DNA from: Hyalella azteca
Lineage: Eukaryota > Arthropoda > Malacostraca > Amphipoda > Hyalellidae
Direction: 5' to 3'
Assembly (NCBI RefSeq): GCF_000764305.2
Contig: NW_025935888.1
Span: 806,001-870,000, forward strand
DNA length: 64,000 bases
Within the stretch, counting starts at the first letter, position 1; each line of letters starts with the position of its first letter. A model generated the notes under the pieces. The model did no database searches, had not been told where the DNA came from, and was given only the letters and a program-made list of their open reading frames with translations. Shown piece by piece: positions 1 through 15,180 of the stretch. The position numbers and the translations under genes are program-made.

Positions 1-3000
1 TTCAGACGTCATCAATTTGTCAATCAGCTTAATTTTAGTACGTACTAATCATGTCAGAAATCTTTTTATCAGAACAAAGTTTTCAATCATAGACTTTAAT
101 AATAACTTAACAGAAAACTCAAATAATGAGATTTTCATGAGCCAGATAGATCTTTGTTATGGGGATAGCTTGGTTCTTCGCCCAGTGGCCACATGTGTAA
201 TTGGTACTTCCTCGGGGCTTCTTCGGTGCTTATAAAGTTTAGCTTTGAAGTTTGCCTCTCCGAGACTGAGCAAAAGGCTAGAAACTTTTCGGCGTGAAAC
301 ATTTGAGAAATAAAATAAAAATTTAGTAAAAAGTTACAATATATTTTTGAGTGACTTCAAATGTTAGCCACACTTTTCATTATCTTTTTTAATTATACTG
401 TTTATACGTAATATCTAGCATCATTTCATGTTTCATGTCTAATTATTTATATCTAACCACAGGCGTATGTACTCGCATGTTTTGATTGCTAAAATACTCC
501 ATCGTACAATATTTAGTACAGCGATGCTCGTGCGTGTAAATTCATTCGTGACAAGGTTCGGCTTTCCGAAAAGTCTTCGTGTAAAGGTGACAATATAAAA
601 ATTACTAACACATAGCGAGCGACTCGTACGTAAATAAATCTGAGAAAACTCGTTACCTCAATATGCTTCCACCGCAAAAGAAAAGGGCTGAGAGAACGTA
701 GGGTTTAGGTAATGCCATGAGCCTGCAGTAGAAATATTGCAGTTCAGTACGTATTAACTAGAGAAAAGGCTTCGTTTTCCTACGCCAATCTCATACGAAG
801 AAACGAATTTATTTCTAATCGACATTTTTCATTTCACTTTGCTCGTAAGTGGATGAAGAAATTCTTCAGTCGGGGCTCAATTATATAATAATTGCAGCAT
901 GGAATTCCTACTAGCATAGGAAAATCTACCGCCTATCGACACATCTAACATTTCAATGACTATAAATATTAATGCCAGAAACATTCGACTTAAACGTTTA
1001 TTAATTATTACTTCCTAACATAACCTGTTATAAAGACATCCTGTTTAAATCAAGGATATGTGGTCTTTCATAGATTCCAATTATATTGTATGCACCTAGT
1101 GAATTCTAATCCAATTAGTGAAGGACTGGAAAGCATTGGCCATTGCTGTTGACTCTAGGATTGTGTCGTGTAAACAATCTACTTAGCAGAGTAATGCCAC
1201 AGGAACCAGCCAACCCTGTTGAAGGTGAAGCGGTTACCTATTTGATGATAAGGGTTTCCTACCTACTTCTTATCAATAAGAGCTTTGAGAAGCTACGCTT
1301 TGAATCACCATAACTAAATTTGAGAGGTCATTGAAAGAGGAAATTTCCGTTAAAATGGACTACAGGCTTAATCGTTTGCTCTAAAGGACGCCAGGAAGAA
1401 TGTTGGAGTATACCTAGCACCAAATAAACTGAATGCGCTCTTTTCTTGAACTAACAATGAATTTCCGCTTCTTGCATTAAAATAATGTTTGGAATACGTA
1501 GTAATTGGGGTCTTGAATTTCTAAGTGTGCCTTCTCGAAGCCTTTCTGAGTATATAATGTCGGGGTTTCATTGGAGTTGTTCGATCAATGACATTCAGAT
1601 AGAGCATTAATATTTTTAATTGCTTTTATAGTAAAGTCAGAGAACGAAAAATTAACGTGCACTTATATACAGAATTTCAAAACTTACGCATGACGCATAT
1701 TGTACGAGGATTGCGAATATTACAACCAATTTTATAAAGTTAAATTCCCTGTTGACATTGTTTAGCGTTATTTTAGTGGAACGATAAGATTACGTTCACT
1801 TAACTAATAAATATATTCTTTAGTTGGCAAGATGCATTTATTTTTCACGAATATACGTGAAGCGTTCTCATTCAAAGCGTTACTCACTAATCGACGGCAG
1901 AAGTGTGAAGTGTGTTGAAGAAGAAGAAGAAGTGTGTTGAAGTGAGGTAGAAATGGTTTGGGATGATTCTTTACTTTACAGTAAAAACTTGACTTACATT
2001 AGCGTTGGTATATACTGCAGATGTCTCAGTGTCGGCTATGGTATTGGTATATGCGCTGTGTGGACTCTGCAAGTTAGGCAGAGACGGACCGACTGAACTC
2101 CTCCAGTTTATGGGCTAATTTGTGCCCTCCAGAAACGCTAATGGCTCCAAAATTATGGAGCTCCGCCGTGCCGGCAAACGCCTCAGAATCTCAACTTTTC
2201 CTCCTGACACCTCTGCGCAGCACTGAGCTTGCTGCTTGTTTTTTTTTATATATTACTAGCTTCGGGTTGTAAAAAGCATAGCTAGTAATTTGATGGACTT
2301 TAGTTTAAAGATTGAAATCGGTATAACATATATACATTCTATTTTCTGTAATAATGCCTGACGATTTAATTTTGGTCCGCCGAATGATTTTGAGGCAGTT
2401 TTGCCAGAAATTCATGAAATAGATGAATCCAACGCAGAATGTAAATCTTGACTTTGTTTCAATATATTACTTTTGTTTAGTTATCTTTTGCTGTACTCCT
2501 CTGCTGGTTGCGTTTGAATTGCTTCGACACAAAGAAGATTTCAATGTAAAATGATTGAAGGCTCAAGTTCTGAATTACGATTCTGTTGATCATCTTGAAA
2601 ATTTTGCACTTGGATGCAAAAAGAGAAATTTTTGACTTTTTGTAACGTTTTCTGTGTCTCTGAAGAATGCCTAACTTGATATTTTTCCATGATGATAAGA
2701 AATCTGGGTTCCGAAGAAGAAAAATTGCGCAAGTAAAAAACGGCAATGACTTTTTCTGTAAAAAGGATGAATTTGTCGGCCAGAAGAGGAAGTCGCCAAA
2801 GTTTGACTCGAAGCGTCGGAAATGGCACGTTTGAAGTCGGCGTCGATTCATTTCCCCTTCTGAATAATAGCTTCTTTACACGGGTAAATGTTACGGGAAA
2901 TTAAACTTTGATCAAACTTTCGGTCTCGCTGAACTCCAAAGAACACAAAGGGAGGAGTAACAAAAGTAGATTTTCTAATTGACAAAATTTAATAATGTTT

Positions 3001-6000
3001 CGATATTGTGTTTTCGATGTTCGAATTCAAATAAATGAAATTTTTTAATTTTAAAACGCATCTAGAATAATTGTGAATTTTTAATTTTCGGATAAATTAT
3101 TTTGTATTAAACGGACTGGTTTATGGTAGATAAAATCGTAATCTTAACATAGCTTAAATTTAAGTCCATCGTGTAAGAAGAAACAATACTCATTGTTTTG
3201 GTCAGTCATTATTTGACACGGCGATATTTTATTGAAAACGTGTCTTTATTCCTAGCGGTAATTGTTATTTTGGATTTGAAAATCTGGGCATTCCCATTTC
3301 GGATCCGGAAGTTAATTAACGAATTTTTCATGCTACTCGGTATGCCACCTGGTTTAGAAAGGAATGCAGGAAAGTTAGCGTCATTTCTTTTAGGTTGTTC
3401 ATCAGGGCAAATGCAGAGGCCGCGTTCGCTCGGCATAACAGCGGATCGTAAAGCGAAATTTTATGGCCATTGCTCAGACGACCCGAGGGACCCACGCGCG
3501 CATGCCTCGCCCCACCCTCTGGGTCATTGCTGGGGTGCCATCTCAGCTCACGTCTAACCGGAGAATCCTATTTATATTTAAATTTTGTAAGCGTTATGTA
3601 TTATGTACTTCGGTATACACAAAGCATAGCTGAAGAAAAAATCCCGGCAACACATTCTTTCATTGTGATTGATCGCATTCGGTCGACATTTGTGTTGTAA
3701 AATCGACTCACAATTTTTCTTTTCATTCACTTGATTGTGTAGCGGAAATTTTTTTCACTCACCTCATATGCCGTAATGAAAGTCAATTTATAGATAGTGC
3801 GGATTTTTTATGTATTATTTATAATAATAATATTAAAATTTTGTTGGTGTGCCCGCAGAATATACTAATATTCTTCACGCTCTAGTTGAATTTTCGAATT
3901 TATTTGTATTTTCATGCATTATACATCGAAAATATGCAAGTTTAATAATTTGTTAACTGTTCACTCGTGTGCAGATTTATATAGACATTCTTATAGTCAA
4001 GACCTGTTCATAAACATTCATGTAAGTCCGCCTCACTATTATTATCTTTGCCATAGCAACCGTCCGTCTGGCAATGAACGTTGCACATGCACAATTTCGT
4101 TCACTCCAGCGATATCATTTATTTTCTGCACCGTTGCTCGGAGGCAGCTGAGAGGAGGCGAGGTTTTGTGTCTCGGACAACGCAAGGCTCGCTTGTGATC
4201 AGTCGTAATCTGGTGTCGTCAGGTTGCGTTTTTAGGACCTCAGGAGATTGCGCTTGTGTCCCTGGACACCAATATTGGGTGATGACCTCTACCGTCTGGC
4301 CTTCATCTCGCTTACATGCACCAAGAATTTATATTATTCCGCCTCGACTAGGAGTTTATCGAGTGGAAACAAGATTTTCTGGGTTTACTCAAATTCCTTA
4401 GATTTAAATTAGAATTCAAGAATATGCTTTCCTATTCATAGCTATTGAGTAAAACTGTTATTTTTATTATTAATAAATATGGAAAATAACTATTCTCAGT
4501 ATAAATGTAAAAACTTTTGTATGTATGATATTCACCGTGAAACTTTGACTATACGTCAATAATTGATCTATTTAGCAAGATGTGGCGTTATAGTTGTTGT
4601 GCAGGCTACAATGTTTTGCTCTCGGTAAGTCTGAGAAGCCATTCTTAACTTTGTAATGATATGCCAAGCTGCGAGGCAGGAGATTCATGGCATACTCCTC
4701 CAGCCAGGCAGACTTTTGCAACATGAATCAAGGCAATGATCGGCTTTATCTCACTATCAACTAAGCCAAGGGTTAGAAACTTTTTCTCTGTTTTCTTTGT
4801 ACCTTGCATCAAAAACGTATCAGGCTTACACGCTTCAGGATTATATGGAAAAAGTAAGCAATTATCCTAAATTCAATAATTGGATGACACAAAAATATAC
4901 TGTTTAATGAATTAAATTTCACTTGAAAAACTAACTTTACGAATGAGTATTCTTGTTTTAGGTTTTCTATTATTCAGTATTTAGTTTAGTCACATTTAGT
5001 GGGAGTTGGTTCATCAGTTTTTCATTCATTTCTCATAAACATTTCATGCATCTTAATTTATCTGCAATTTATATCTGATTATCAGTATTAATTCACACGC
5101 TTCCCTCCCATTTTCCATGCACTTCCATGCATTCTTCATTTTTTAAAGTTTTTTTTTTGTATATTTTCAAAACATTTTCCCAACAGCTTTCAAATCTCCG
5201 TTCATTTTTTAAATATTCAATCATTTTTTCGATCCTTTTTTTCTTTTAATTCTCCGTGTATTTTTCATGCAATTGATAATAAAAAAATTATAGTTATCAA
5301 AATTTTATAACGAGAATATGATGGGTGTTCAGCGTTAATGAGGGTTTGAACAAGATTTTATTCAATCCACATGCTTCATTTTGAGATTTATTGCTATAAC
5401 ACCTAAAAAAATTGAAGATCGAAATGATTACCGCCACAAATATATATTCATACGTATATGTTAAATGATCAAATCGATAATAGAATTGTCAGCAATTCCA
5501 ATTGGATATGTTGATGCAATTAATAGTTCATCTTCATAATATTAGGTGTATTTGCATAAAAAATTTTAAACCACCATTCAAATTTTAACCGTTTCTCCCC
5601 TCAATCTGCATGCATGGGAAATTAATATAATATTAATAGAATAAAGGATTTGTTCTCCGTGCCAAAATAATGAATTATTTTCACCTCATCAAATATTAAC
5701 CTGTGATAAAAACTGAAAATTATTTTGCTAATTAGCAATGTCTATGAATTTATACGAATAATTTTACTCGGTAGTTTACAACCACTTTTTGTAGAGAAAA
5801 AAAATCAGTGAAGGAATTAACGAAATTCTCCGTCGTTACGAGTTATCCGCCAATAGTAAACTATATCATATAGTATATAGTAAAAAGAAAACTATATCAT
5901 ACAAAGTGTCCCCTGCATCATTTCATTTCATCAGAGTAATAACTTTCAACTGCACAGATCACATTAATGAAGTGCAAAAAATACGCTTTTTACAGTGTGC

Positions 6001-7460
6001 GTCATTAGGGAGCAATCCTCTAATTGCACATCTGCTGGAAGCGCCAGTTTTTTTGGACACGTGCCACGTGGAGCCAGCATACACTAAAAAAATGTTAATG
6101 GGTCACATTGTCCTAATACTGACACGTTTTCTTAGGTAAATCAAGAGCAGAGAGCGGGCGTAAAACTGATATGCCCTTATGCCGGGCCAAAATGGGTCAG
6201 GAAGACCAAAACAAGTGCGAAAAGTGCATCGATGTTCGAACAAAGTCCATCTAATTTTTTTGAGTGCTGCCAAACTCCAAACTTCCATTAGCCGTGCTGA
6301 CTTTTTACTTATTCTTGCCCCCTCTTTTAAGATATTCCACTTGAATGAGTTCCTCGCACGCTTTTGGCTGCTATTAAGTCCTACTTCCCTCCAATGAGGT
6401 AATTCAAATTCAAATGCATTCAAATGATACTTTCTGTGTCTTTTACGAGTCCATACGCTATTTGCTGCACACATATTTTTGTTGTTCAGAAACATGCATC
6501 GATGTACCGCATTAAATAGTGTACTTTTGCGTATAATTTTGACATCTTTTTTAATCCTCTTATCTGACTAAAGAAACAAAATTAGAACTCATTACTACTC
6601 TTTTCCCGTTAGTAATGCCGAATGATATTATCGAACTGGATGGGAATTTTTGTACAATGACCTTTCGTTGCGCATTCGTCGTAAAGCTCAACAGAAAATA
6701 AATTGTGGGCTAAAATTACTTCGATGTGTTAAAATAATATTCATACAGTGTCTGAAACTAGCTGAGGAAATTATTTAGGATAATTTCAGATCACACGGGT
6801 ATATAAAGCACCGATGTGGTTTAAGGAAATATTTTTGTGGCCCCATAAACATTAATGAAAATCTTGAGTCGGGCTCCAGTTTCATCGTAGGAATGAAATT
6901 GGAATCAATGGCAGAACGAAAATAACCAACTGTCATTTATCAGTGAACATTTATTTACTTTGTATTTGCATGAACAGCCCACTATCTAATCGATCTTCTA
7001 ACACCACCGAGACACGCAATATTATTGTGCTACCATCCCATTTAACCAGCAATTATGTATAATTGGGTTTATCTCGGCTTGATAGTCGGAAAAGTTTGAT
7101 ATATACCGGTCATCGAAATTTTATGCCCGTTCAATTAGCCATAGATCCATTGATTGGAATTCGCCATCCCATTATTTTTAAGCTTGAATGAATTGTATAA
7201 TCGTTGACAAAACATTTATATCGACAACTCAACAAATGAAAAAACGACTTGATACCGTAAGCTCCATTACTAAATTGGCTAGTCTCAGTCGGCTTCATAA
7301 AAAATTAGTAAACTCGAGCACAAAGCTGTTGGATTCAACAACTGTGTGTCTATTCACCTCGTATACTCGATAACAAAATTCTGCAACATTTTTCAAGTAA
7401 CTGCGTGATGTGGAGAGATATCGAGCTTTTTATTTCTTAGGACTGTTAATCTGAATTTAG
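1..7460. other. Noncoding, nothing recognised
   Basis: AT-rich DNA. GC-richer islands lie at about 2080-2230 and 3330-3560. A 20-nt segment at 4604-4623 is bounded by a TTGTTGTGCAG acceptor and a CTCG|GTAAGT donor. The open frames here show no domain. Confidence 0.5.
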
Positions 7461-7592
7461 AGCCGTGAAGTGGCCGGTAGGTCGGCAGTTAGCGCCTCCT
7501 ACGGCTCAATTTCAATATTTCCAACCAGCGGTTATGACCAGTCCCGAGCCTCGGTCATCACGCCTTAAATAAAATTGATACAATACAATATG
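7461..7592 (+). mobile_element. Possible tRNA-derived SINE
   Basis: A GC-rich head with an A-box-like AAGTGGCCGGTAGGTCGG (near 7468-7485), a weak B-box-like GGTTATGACC (7530-7539), and an A-rich tail ATAAAATTGATACAATACAA. This is the usual SINE layout, but the B box is degenerate. Confidence 0.35.
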
Positions 7593-10500
7593 AAGGACCA
7601 TTTAAAAATCCAATTGAATTGAATTTATAATTTTTTTAGTTCCTATTTGCAGTATGGGGTTACACCGACTGTTTCTCAGACAATTATATCATACATTCGA
7701 GTATCTATACAATCATAGTTAGAAGCATTGTCACACAATTACAATAAGAAAAAATCATATCTTCGTTAAAGATTCATTTTTTTAGCTCTTTAACAACACT
7801 TCATAACTTGGATGAATTTTCACGAGTACGATATTTACTGCCTAGGCTTATATTTGAATTCAATAGGTTTCATACTATATTTTTCCCTGTATCAAGTCTC
7901 TTACTCTTTCCTACAAGTTATCATGTCATTTATCAGCCAGAGTTATGAATTTCGTAATTTGATTCGGATCGAAGAGACAAGAATTCATAAAAAATTCATG
8001 TATTTAATAAAAAAATCGTTAACTATTTTTCTTTTATTGACTAAAGTCAACAGATAAATATGAAACTATACTTCTTTTTCGGAACAATGTTCAACACATT
8101 AATGAGGACAATTGTTCATTCCATTAACAGATATCAATATTTCAGCAACTCTCCTCAGGTTCTAATGATGTTGTTTTTGGGATAGTGGTATTCACAGGTT
8201 CAGGGATCAGGAAAAGCAACCGTCTAATTACATACTTTATCGCACAAAAATGACAGTGACATTCTTTTATGGATAAAATGAACGTAATACATCCTCAATT
8301 TTGTGGACAATTATTAACAGGCAACTGCCAATAATTGTGTGCTGCGATAAGCTTCACGAGACATGTACCAACTTCTTCATGTCTACGTTCATGCTGCTTT
8401 TCTCGCATCCAAAATCTTTAATCTGCACAAAATGCTTTATAAAACATTCCTATAATTCTATTTATTATCAATAACAAATCCACAGCACACACCTATGTAT
8501 CCAGAATAAACCGAATTTACTGATAATGAAAAAAATTCCAACACCTCTACAGTGGAACAGTCAATTGAAATGCGTTTGTTTTGGAGTGCGTTGTCCCATC
8601 GGCGCGAATATGGCGAGGGTTTGTGGCGGTTGGAATTTTCGCCGCAACAACCGAACTTTTCGTGGTCCTTTATTTGGCGCGAGACACCGAGCGGCAATTA
8701 TATGGCGCTGCCTGTTGGTTCGCTCCCAGTGTTTAGCCAGCACCCTTCACCATCCCTTTTAATTAATTTTCTATTTATTTTTGCCAAAATCTCTGATAAC
8801 AGTAAGCCTATCTTTGTATTTATTATCTACAGCATTTGCTGATAAGTGTTGCGTCCATCACCGAAAGTGACTGTGAAGTGCCGTTTGCTAGAAAAGAATT
8901 TTGTTATTATTATGACCAAGAGACTTGAACGAAGTTATTTTTTATATCATGAAAATTAAAGCTTTATATCACTGTACAAGTATAAAAAAATTGGTTAAGG
9001 CTATGTCAAATAAAAAAATATGACAACATGGAAAATATTTTTCAGCTCATTTGATAACAATTGAGAGTCAATTTCCCCTCATGATCCAAGTCATCTGATA
9101 GTCACTTTCAAAATGAACATGACTGCTGAAGATGTTCCTTTCATTAGCGAAGATGAACATTTTTTAAGTTATGCATAATGACGGGGCTGTTCTGAAGCAT
9201 CAAAGCAGCGAACTTCCGAATAAACCAAGCAGATAACAAAGGGAAGTCATCAAAGTTCCCCTCTGTTCCTTGGGAATTTGGTGAAAAAATCAGCCAGACT
9301 CTTATTTTTCCAGTCGCAGAAATCTTTCCGGCGAATGCAAATCCACGCGTGGCAGCCGGAGACCAGCGCTGCACTTTCCCCTTGACATGTACAACAGAAT
9401 TGCTGATCAAATTGAATGGCTGCTTTTGGAACTTAGGCTTGCGCATTGAAAATTTGCATCTCACCCAATTTTGCTGTGAAATGTAACTTATTCTACGTGT
9501 ATCTGAAACAGCTTCATTTCAGAAACTCGTAGACATGTTGAAAATTCATCGCTTCATTTCAACAGTTAAATTCGGACAAAGTTTGACGAATTTAATTTAT
9601 TTAATTGATTAATTTGATCTAATTGATTATCCAGCGCAGTTTTATCTAAATATTCCGCTATCGCCAAAAACTTGTTTTAAATGCATTAATTAATTTCATA
9701 TTTTAGCAAAATGTATGCATTTAATAAATAGTTTAGCAAATGTACTTAATTTCATAATGTATAAAAATGTATCCCTGAATGACTTTGACCACCTATAAAA
9801 AAAAATTACACTTCATACATAATTTTTTCAAAATTGCACTGTAAGAACATGATAATTTCGATCATTGTAAATTGTCTTTGAAAATCAAAGAATGAGCCAT
9901 TTAAAATATTTCTTTAGAACTTATAAGAGAAAAGTATAACTTCAATGATGTTAATTTCTCAAATTAATTTTCACTATTTAACCAAAAGTTCCCTCAGTAG
10001 TCGCTATTGAAATTTTTGAGCTATTTCCTGTATTAAACTATATGTATACGTTTAAGCAGCCTATAGCTTATCCTCTAATTCTTATGCGACGCGTATATCT
10101 CAGCGATTATTGTATAAGCAGTCACAAATTATTTTCCGTTGTTATTACGGCTACTGAAGATATGTGGCGTAGCAACCTGCATCCCTTCTTCCCGATTTGT
10201 CAAGAATAAAAGCAAAGGAAAAGGAAATCTTACTGGCTGTTGATTATCTGAGAAGATTCTCTACACTGTGAACCCCGAGGTGCTTCTCGTAGTTAATAAT
10301 TACGTATGTGTTGCACTCGTTCAGTGATAAGCGCACAGGATATTGAATTGCAAAGAATTAATAGCAGACAAACTAATTCATGTTTTATTAATTCAGTAGT
10401 TAAAAATTCATAATTGAACGATGACATCTTTGTTGCATGTAACTCACGAGAGGAAGAAACAGTGAAATGATAAAAGGGTCATCAATTTTTCCCTAAATAT

Positions 10501-12389
10501 TATTACCTTCATGTCTTTTCTTGTGTAAGAAAATTTGTTGCTAGGTCCTATTAAATTTTACAATAAACATATCAATTTATTTTAAAACTAATAAAACTCG
10601 TGTTCAACTTGTTTTATAGAAACTCCGTTGAGCTATTAAGGCCGGCGATATTTCAGTGATTGCTATTATGAATCAACAATTTATTAATTGCAATAATTCA
10701 ATAATAACGCTGTACATAGAGCATCTCGAAATTGAAAAGATTCATAATGAAGGTCGAGTGGACTGAATATAATTTATTGAGCTCATAAACTGGCAAAATC
10801 AGCCTTGAATCTGTGCCGCCGTCTATCAAGAAAATCAGATTAAGAGCTCAACACATTCTAGCAGAGTCAGTATTGCCTTTTGAGCTCCCCTATCATACCA
10901 CAAAATTCAACGGGAAAATCCCCGGATTTATAGCGTTTGCAGGAGCTCCTTCGGAAGATTTATTGTCTGTGTAAAGCGAAATTGGATGACGTCTCCATTT
11001 CTCAATTTGTTCCTTCGATGCTCACTTTTTATCTTTTGTGGAAGGCCTTGCGAGGTGCAGACGTGAATATGACTTGAGAGCCGGAGCCCTTAAGCCGCTT
11101 AGGGTCTCTCAGAAAACGCACTTCTATTTGCAGGCCACACCGAAAAGTACGAATCTGTGCCAATTCTAGTTTTTCTATTGGAATTTCACGTTAGCAGTGA
11201 TTTTTACAACATTGTTGACGAATAATTTTCATGTTAGTTATTCCAGCTATAAAAACATAGCAAGCGTGAGCCAATTAATAGCAGGAATGCATTCTATCTA
11301 GTGGAAAGGCAGTCATTTGGGAACACTAAATCATTTACAGCTAATATAAAAATATATGAGATACCGTGTTCACGTTTAGTTTTGACTAACTTGTCCAGAA
11401 ACACTTTACACTAATTTCTGAAGTTTCAGTAATAAATTAACCTCAGCGAAGAAATATACTGCTTGTGATCATATTGATGCTATTCGATTCATATGATGTC
11501 ATCCAAAATATGTTCATGTCTTATTATGGCTTTCAGTGAAATTATTAAAAAAAGCTCCAAATGCAAATACTATTATCTCACAACTTATTTCAAATTAAAT
11601 GATTAGATCAAAAGAGTTTATCGTACGAAAGTTTAATGCATTACAAAAATTCGTCGCAGAAAGATTAAGAGGTGCTGCAGTTTTGCCATACAGACGCCCA
11701 TTGTTGGTAGCACACGAGGCTGGCGCGGAGGTGACAGCGCAAGTTCTTCTCTGCATCACAGCGAAGAGCTTTAACGTCGATGGCCCGAGCCAATCCCCTC
11801 TCGAGTGCTCTCGGTCCTCTTGCCGACGCTTCGTATGCAAAAATACCACCGAATCATGCCGTGCCTGCAATCAAAAGCTAATAACTGGAATTAGATCGGC
11901 AACATCACTGGATTGTAACGTAGCCAAGCCCCGCAAAATACCTGCCACAGGAAATGTAACCAAACGTTTGCCTCTGCGCGACAACTGAGCTGCAAAAGTG
12001 CCTACGAATAGATGCGCAAATCCCTCTATGACGCCTAAAATAAACCTCGCTGCATTTTCTCCTTGCAAATATCCAGCCTACCGCCGGAGTCGTTTATGTT
12101 TCGTGAATATTATAGCGAGACTGATTGTTTACGCACAGAAAAAAAGGAGTACGAATAATATTTCGCCTGCAAACATCTGGAAATAACCAGTGACGCGTCG
12201 GCATATTGAGGTTAAAAACAATAACGAGGCGTGTAGAAACCGAGTACACAGCGTGCTTATTAATGCAGATAATTTTGTAGTCTTGTTATCAAACTTGCTC
12301 CCTAAGAGAGTAATTTGTTCAGCAATCTTAAAGCAACAATCAAGCGTAACCAGGTTTAGTTTAACACTTCTATTCGATAGTTCCTTTTT
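7593..12389. other. Noncoding, nothing recognised
   Basis: AT-rich, with GC-richer blocks at about 8560-8750, 9180-9430 and 11660-12110. The last keeps long frames open on both strands (for example 11599-11988 plus, 11871-12068 minus), but no domain is visible. Confidence 0.45.
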
Positions 12390-12555
12390 AGCGCATTTTC
12401 TCATTTAGGGAAAAATGCACTATTGTGCTCGCCATGTCCGTCTGTCCGTCCGTCCGTCTGTCTGTCTGTCTGTCCGTTCGTGACTTCACGTTTTCGTCGA
12501 CGAGAAAATGCGCTCTCTGTCACTCACTGCAGTGAGTACTGAGTTATATTTTTTT
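12390..12555. mobile_element. Short TIR-bearing repeat with GTCY microsatellite, copy A
   Basis: A perfect 13-bp inverted repeat (AGCGCATTTTCTC at 12390-12402, GAGAAAATGCGCT at 12502-12514) encloses a (GTCC/GTCT)n tract. To its right is a perfect palindrome, ACTCACTGCAGTGAGT. The same arrangement recurs at 56372-56520, so this is a dispersed family. No coding capacity, so it is non-autonomous. Confidence 0.75.
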
Positions 12556-15180
12556 CAAATTTTGATCGCTGATTTTAAAAATAACACTTAGGTTGCAGAG
12601 GAATTATCTCTCCAACTGTTCACATGCATCGTAGACTTGCAGCCTTGTAAATGCTCTTGGGTGTACGCTGTATCTCCAGCACAACACCTTCAGAAATTTA
12701 TCGAGAGAGCGGATACTCTCACATTAATTAAAACGCTTCATGCACTATTTCAGGTTCTGTGAGGAAAGCAAACTCGGCGCGCGCCAACCGAAGCTGTAGT
12801 TGCTACACGGTCATGCCTTTGAAAAGTAGCGGTAGATAGAGAGAGCAACAACTTAATTCGTTATGTAATATGACTTGAAACATTGATATATGAAACATAA
12901 TAAGAGTCGCGCGATTAGTTCGCCTTTAATGCTCAAATATCTCTATACTAAAATATAAAAATTACATATATACATGTGTTGCTGTACACAAAAGTCTTCG
13001 TATTGTTCGACGACAGCTTCAACTGAACATCACAAGTGCTATTTTCCATCAAATTGCTTCAGTATAATGGAAGCTATTATCTCAGCAAGATGATTAAGCG
13101 GTTGAGTAGACAGATATTTCATTGATACTCTGGTCAAAATGTAATGTAGAATGGTACTCGTCACACGAAATATCTTCATCTCATTTGGAGTGCAATAATA
13201 TTAACGCTTACGTTTCCCCTTTTGAACGCGCCTTCTTCCTTGCGGCCAATGATCTGCATGTTAGGAGTAAGCGTCTGTGCATCTGGCGGGCTCATTTTGT
13301 GCCATTTTAATAATGTGTTGGTGCATTCAGAGGCTCGTAAAATATTGCGGCAATGCCTTCAGATCAGGAGTTCAGCGGCAGTGTCGTCGCCCTCCAGGGA
13401 AATTAACGAGAAAGCCTGCTCGATTTTTTCACCCCAACCAGCAGTTTCGGAGGGAAAAAAATGAACTTGGTAGCACTTATGCAGCGTTCTGACGCGACGC
13501 TTTGTGTTCTTCACCCTCAACAGCCGCCAACAATGCTTGCTTCCGATGTCATGTTTGACCCCGTCTTTATTTATATTTCATGGTAGTTTTTAAGCATTAA
13601 ATACCAGACTGAAATATATTGTTTAAATATGCCATTTTCCTATCGCAAGCTGCTCTTCAGTTTTTTTCAATATTTTCTTGAATTTCGAGTTTTATCAGCA
13701 TTAGCGCGTGTTTCTATTGTTGAATACGTTTATTTTCTCTTATAGATGCTTGAACACAACCAGAGAGAGGATTTTCTTGAGAAATTGGAATTTAAGTGAT
13801 CCGTGGACGCAGATTATTCCTTCTCCGATGTTTACCAGCAGCAAACTTGGAATGTTTTTCCTTCAGCTGCCTCCTTCGGCGAATTCGAAAAATTTATACT
13901 TTCTTTACTCCAGTGAAGAACGAAACCTGGAAGAAGATAGTTTCCATGACAATGGAGTAGCTTGAAGAACTCGCTGTCCACCATTTCACTCGTGAGTTTT
14001 GTCGACAAAGTCTGAGGTATTTTTTGCAAGAATATTGCTGAGTCTCTGCGTCTTGCCTTCCTCGGCCGCTGCGAGCTCGTCCCGCCCGAGGCATCTGGTC
14101 TCATTATTTCCTCACTAATCACTGACCGTCACACTCATTTACTGAACTTTCACCATTTACTTCCATCGAGAAGAAATAGGAACGTGTTTTTCACGCTCGA
14201 GAGCCCAGCATTGACCCAACATTTCCAGTCGGGTGAGGCCATAAGACTATGAATGACTCGAAAATACTTGCGATGAACGTCTGCTTCTCGCAATGTCTGT
14301 ATCTTGTGGGATCACAGCAACCAATCTTTACTTGAATTCTGTTTCTCTGGGGAAGACTTCCTGTAGTTCTGATAGTTATTGAGAGAAAACTTTATCATTT
14401 CCTCAAACCAGTCAACATTTAGCGACAATAACAATTTTGATGATAAATTTGTTTAATCGTCGTTTTCGAGACCTTGGTATATCCACGATAAATGGGATTT
14501 AATTTTATATGAAAACAAAGGAATTTACCTTAACAGTCTCAATTCTTTATTGTTTACACACGATTACTTTCGTGACCAAGTTTTTATAGACTCGACGATA
14601 TTAGTATCTATAATGGATAATGTATCATATCCCAAGATAAAACCTACGAAAACAAAGATTTTTTCTACTATTAGGGCATAATTTTTTCCTCGTGAAAATT
14701 CGAAAATTATTAGCCTAGCGATTGAAAATTCAAAATTTATGGATATTGTTTATGGCTTTGCGTTTTATTTGTTTCGTGCAAGACATTAGCGTCGTTCATG
14801 TAATGAATTGTTGATTTATAATATATTTTGCAGTCATTTGAAACTGGTAGTTATTTATAAATTTAGCTTTATTTCTAATAATGATTTTATCTAAAATTCA
14901 GACAAAATTTGAAGCGTGTGTTTTATGAATGCAGAAAGAGAACAACTTTTAGTCGTTGATTTTTAGCAATTTTTAGCCATGGATTCATCGAGGTTGCATT
15001 TCATGATCATTCTAGAAATTGTTGTTTGAAAATCGGCAACCGTAAGTGCTTCCTTTGAAAGTTAGCCAGTAATGCAGCCGCTGCCTAGAGAAGCTGATCT
15101 TCTATTAAAGGAAGTCAATAGCAGTCGACTTCCCGGTAGATGCGGGCGCGTCAGATGTTACATTGTTCAGAAATAATGCT
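12556..15180. other. Noncoding, nothing recognised
   Basis: GC-richer patches at about 13220-13480 and 14000-14110; otherwise AT-rich without identifiable genes. Confidence 0.5.

Noticed and set aside
4604..4623. 20-nt microexon between a good acceptor and donor on the plus strand
   Set aside because: No neighbouring exons or frame context. Pairs of splice-like sites at this spacing occur by chance.
11599..12068. Overlapping long frames on both strands in a GC-richer block
   Set aside because: Open frames on both strands at once reflect base composition. No domain, splice or start context supports either.
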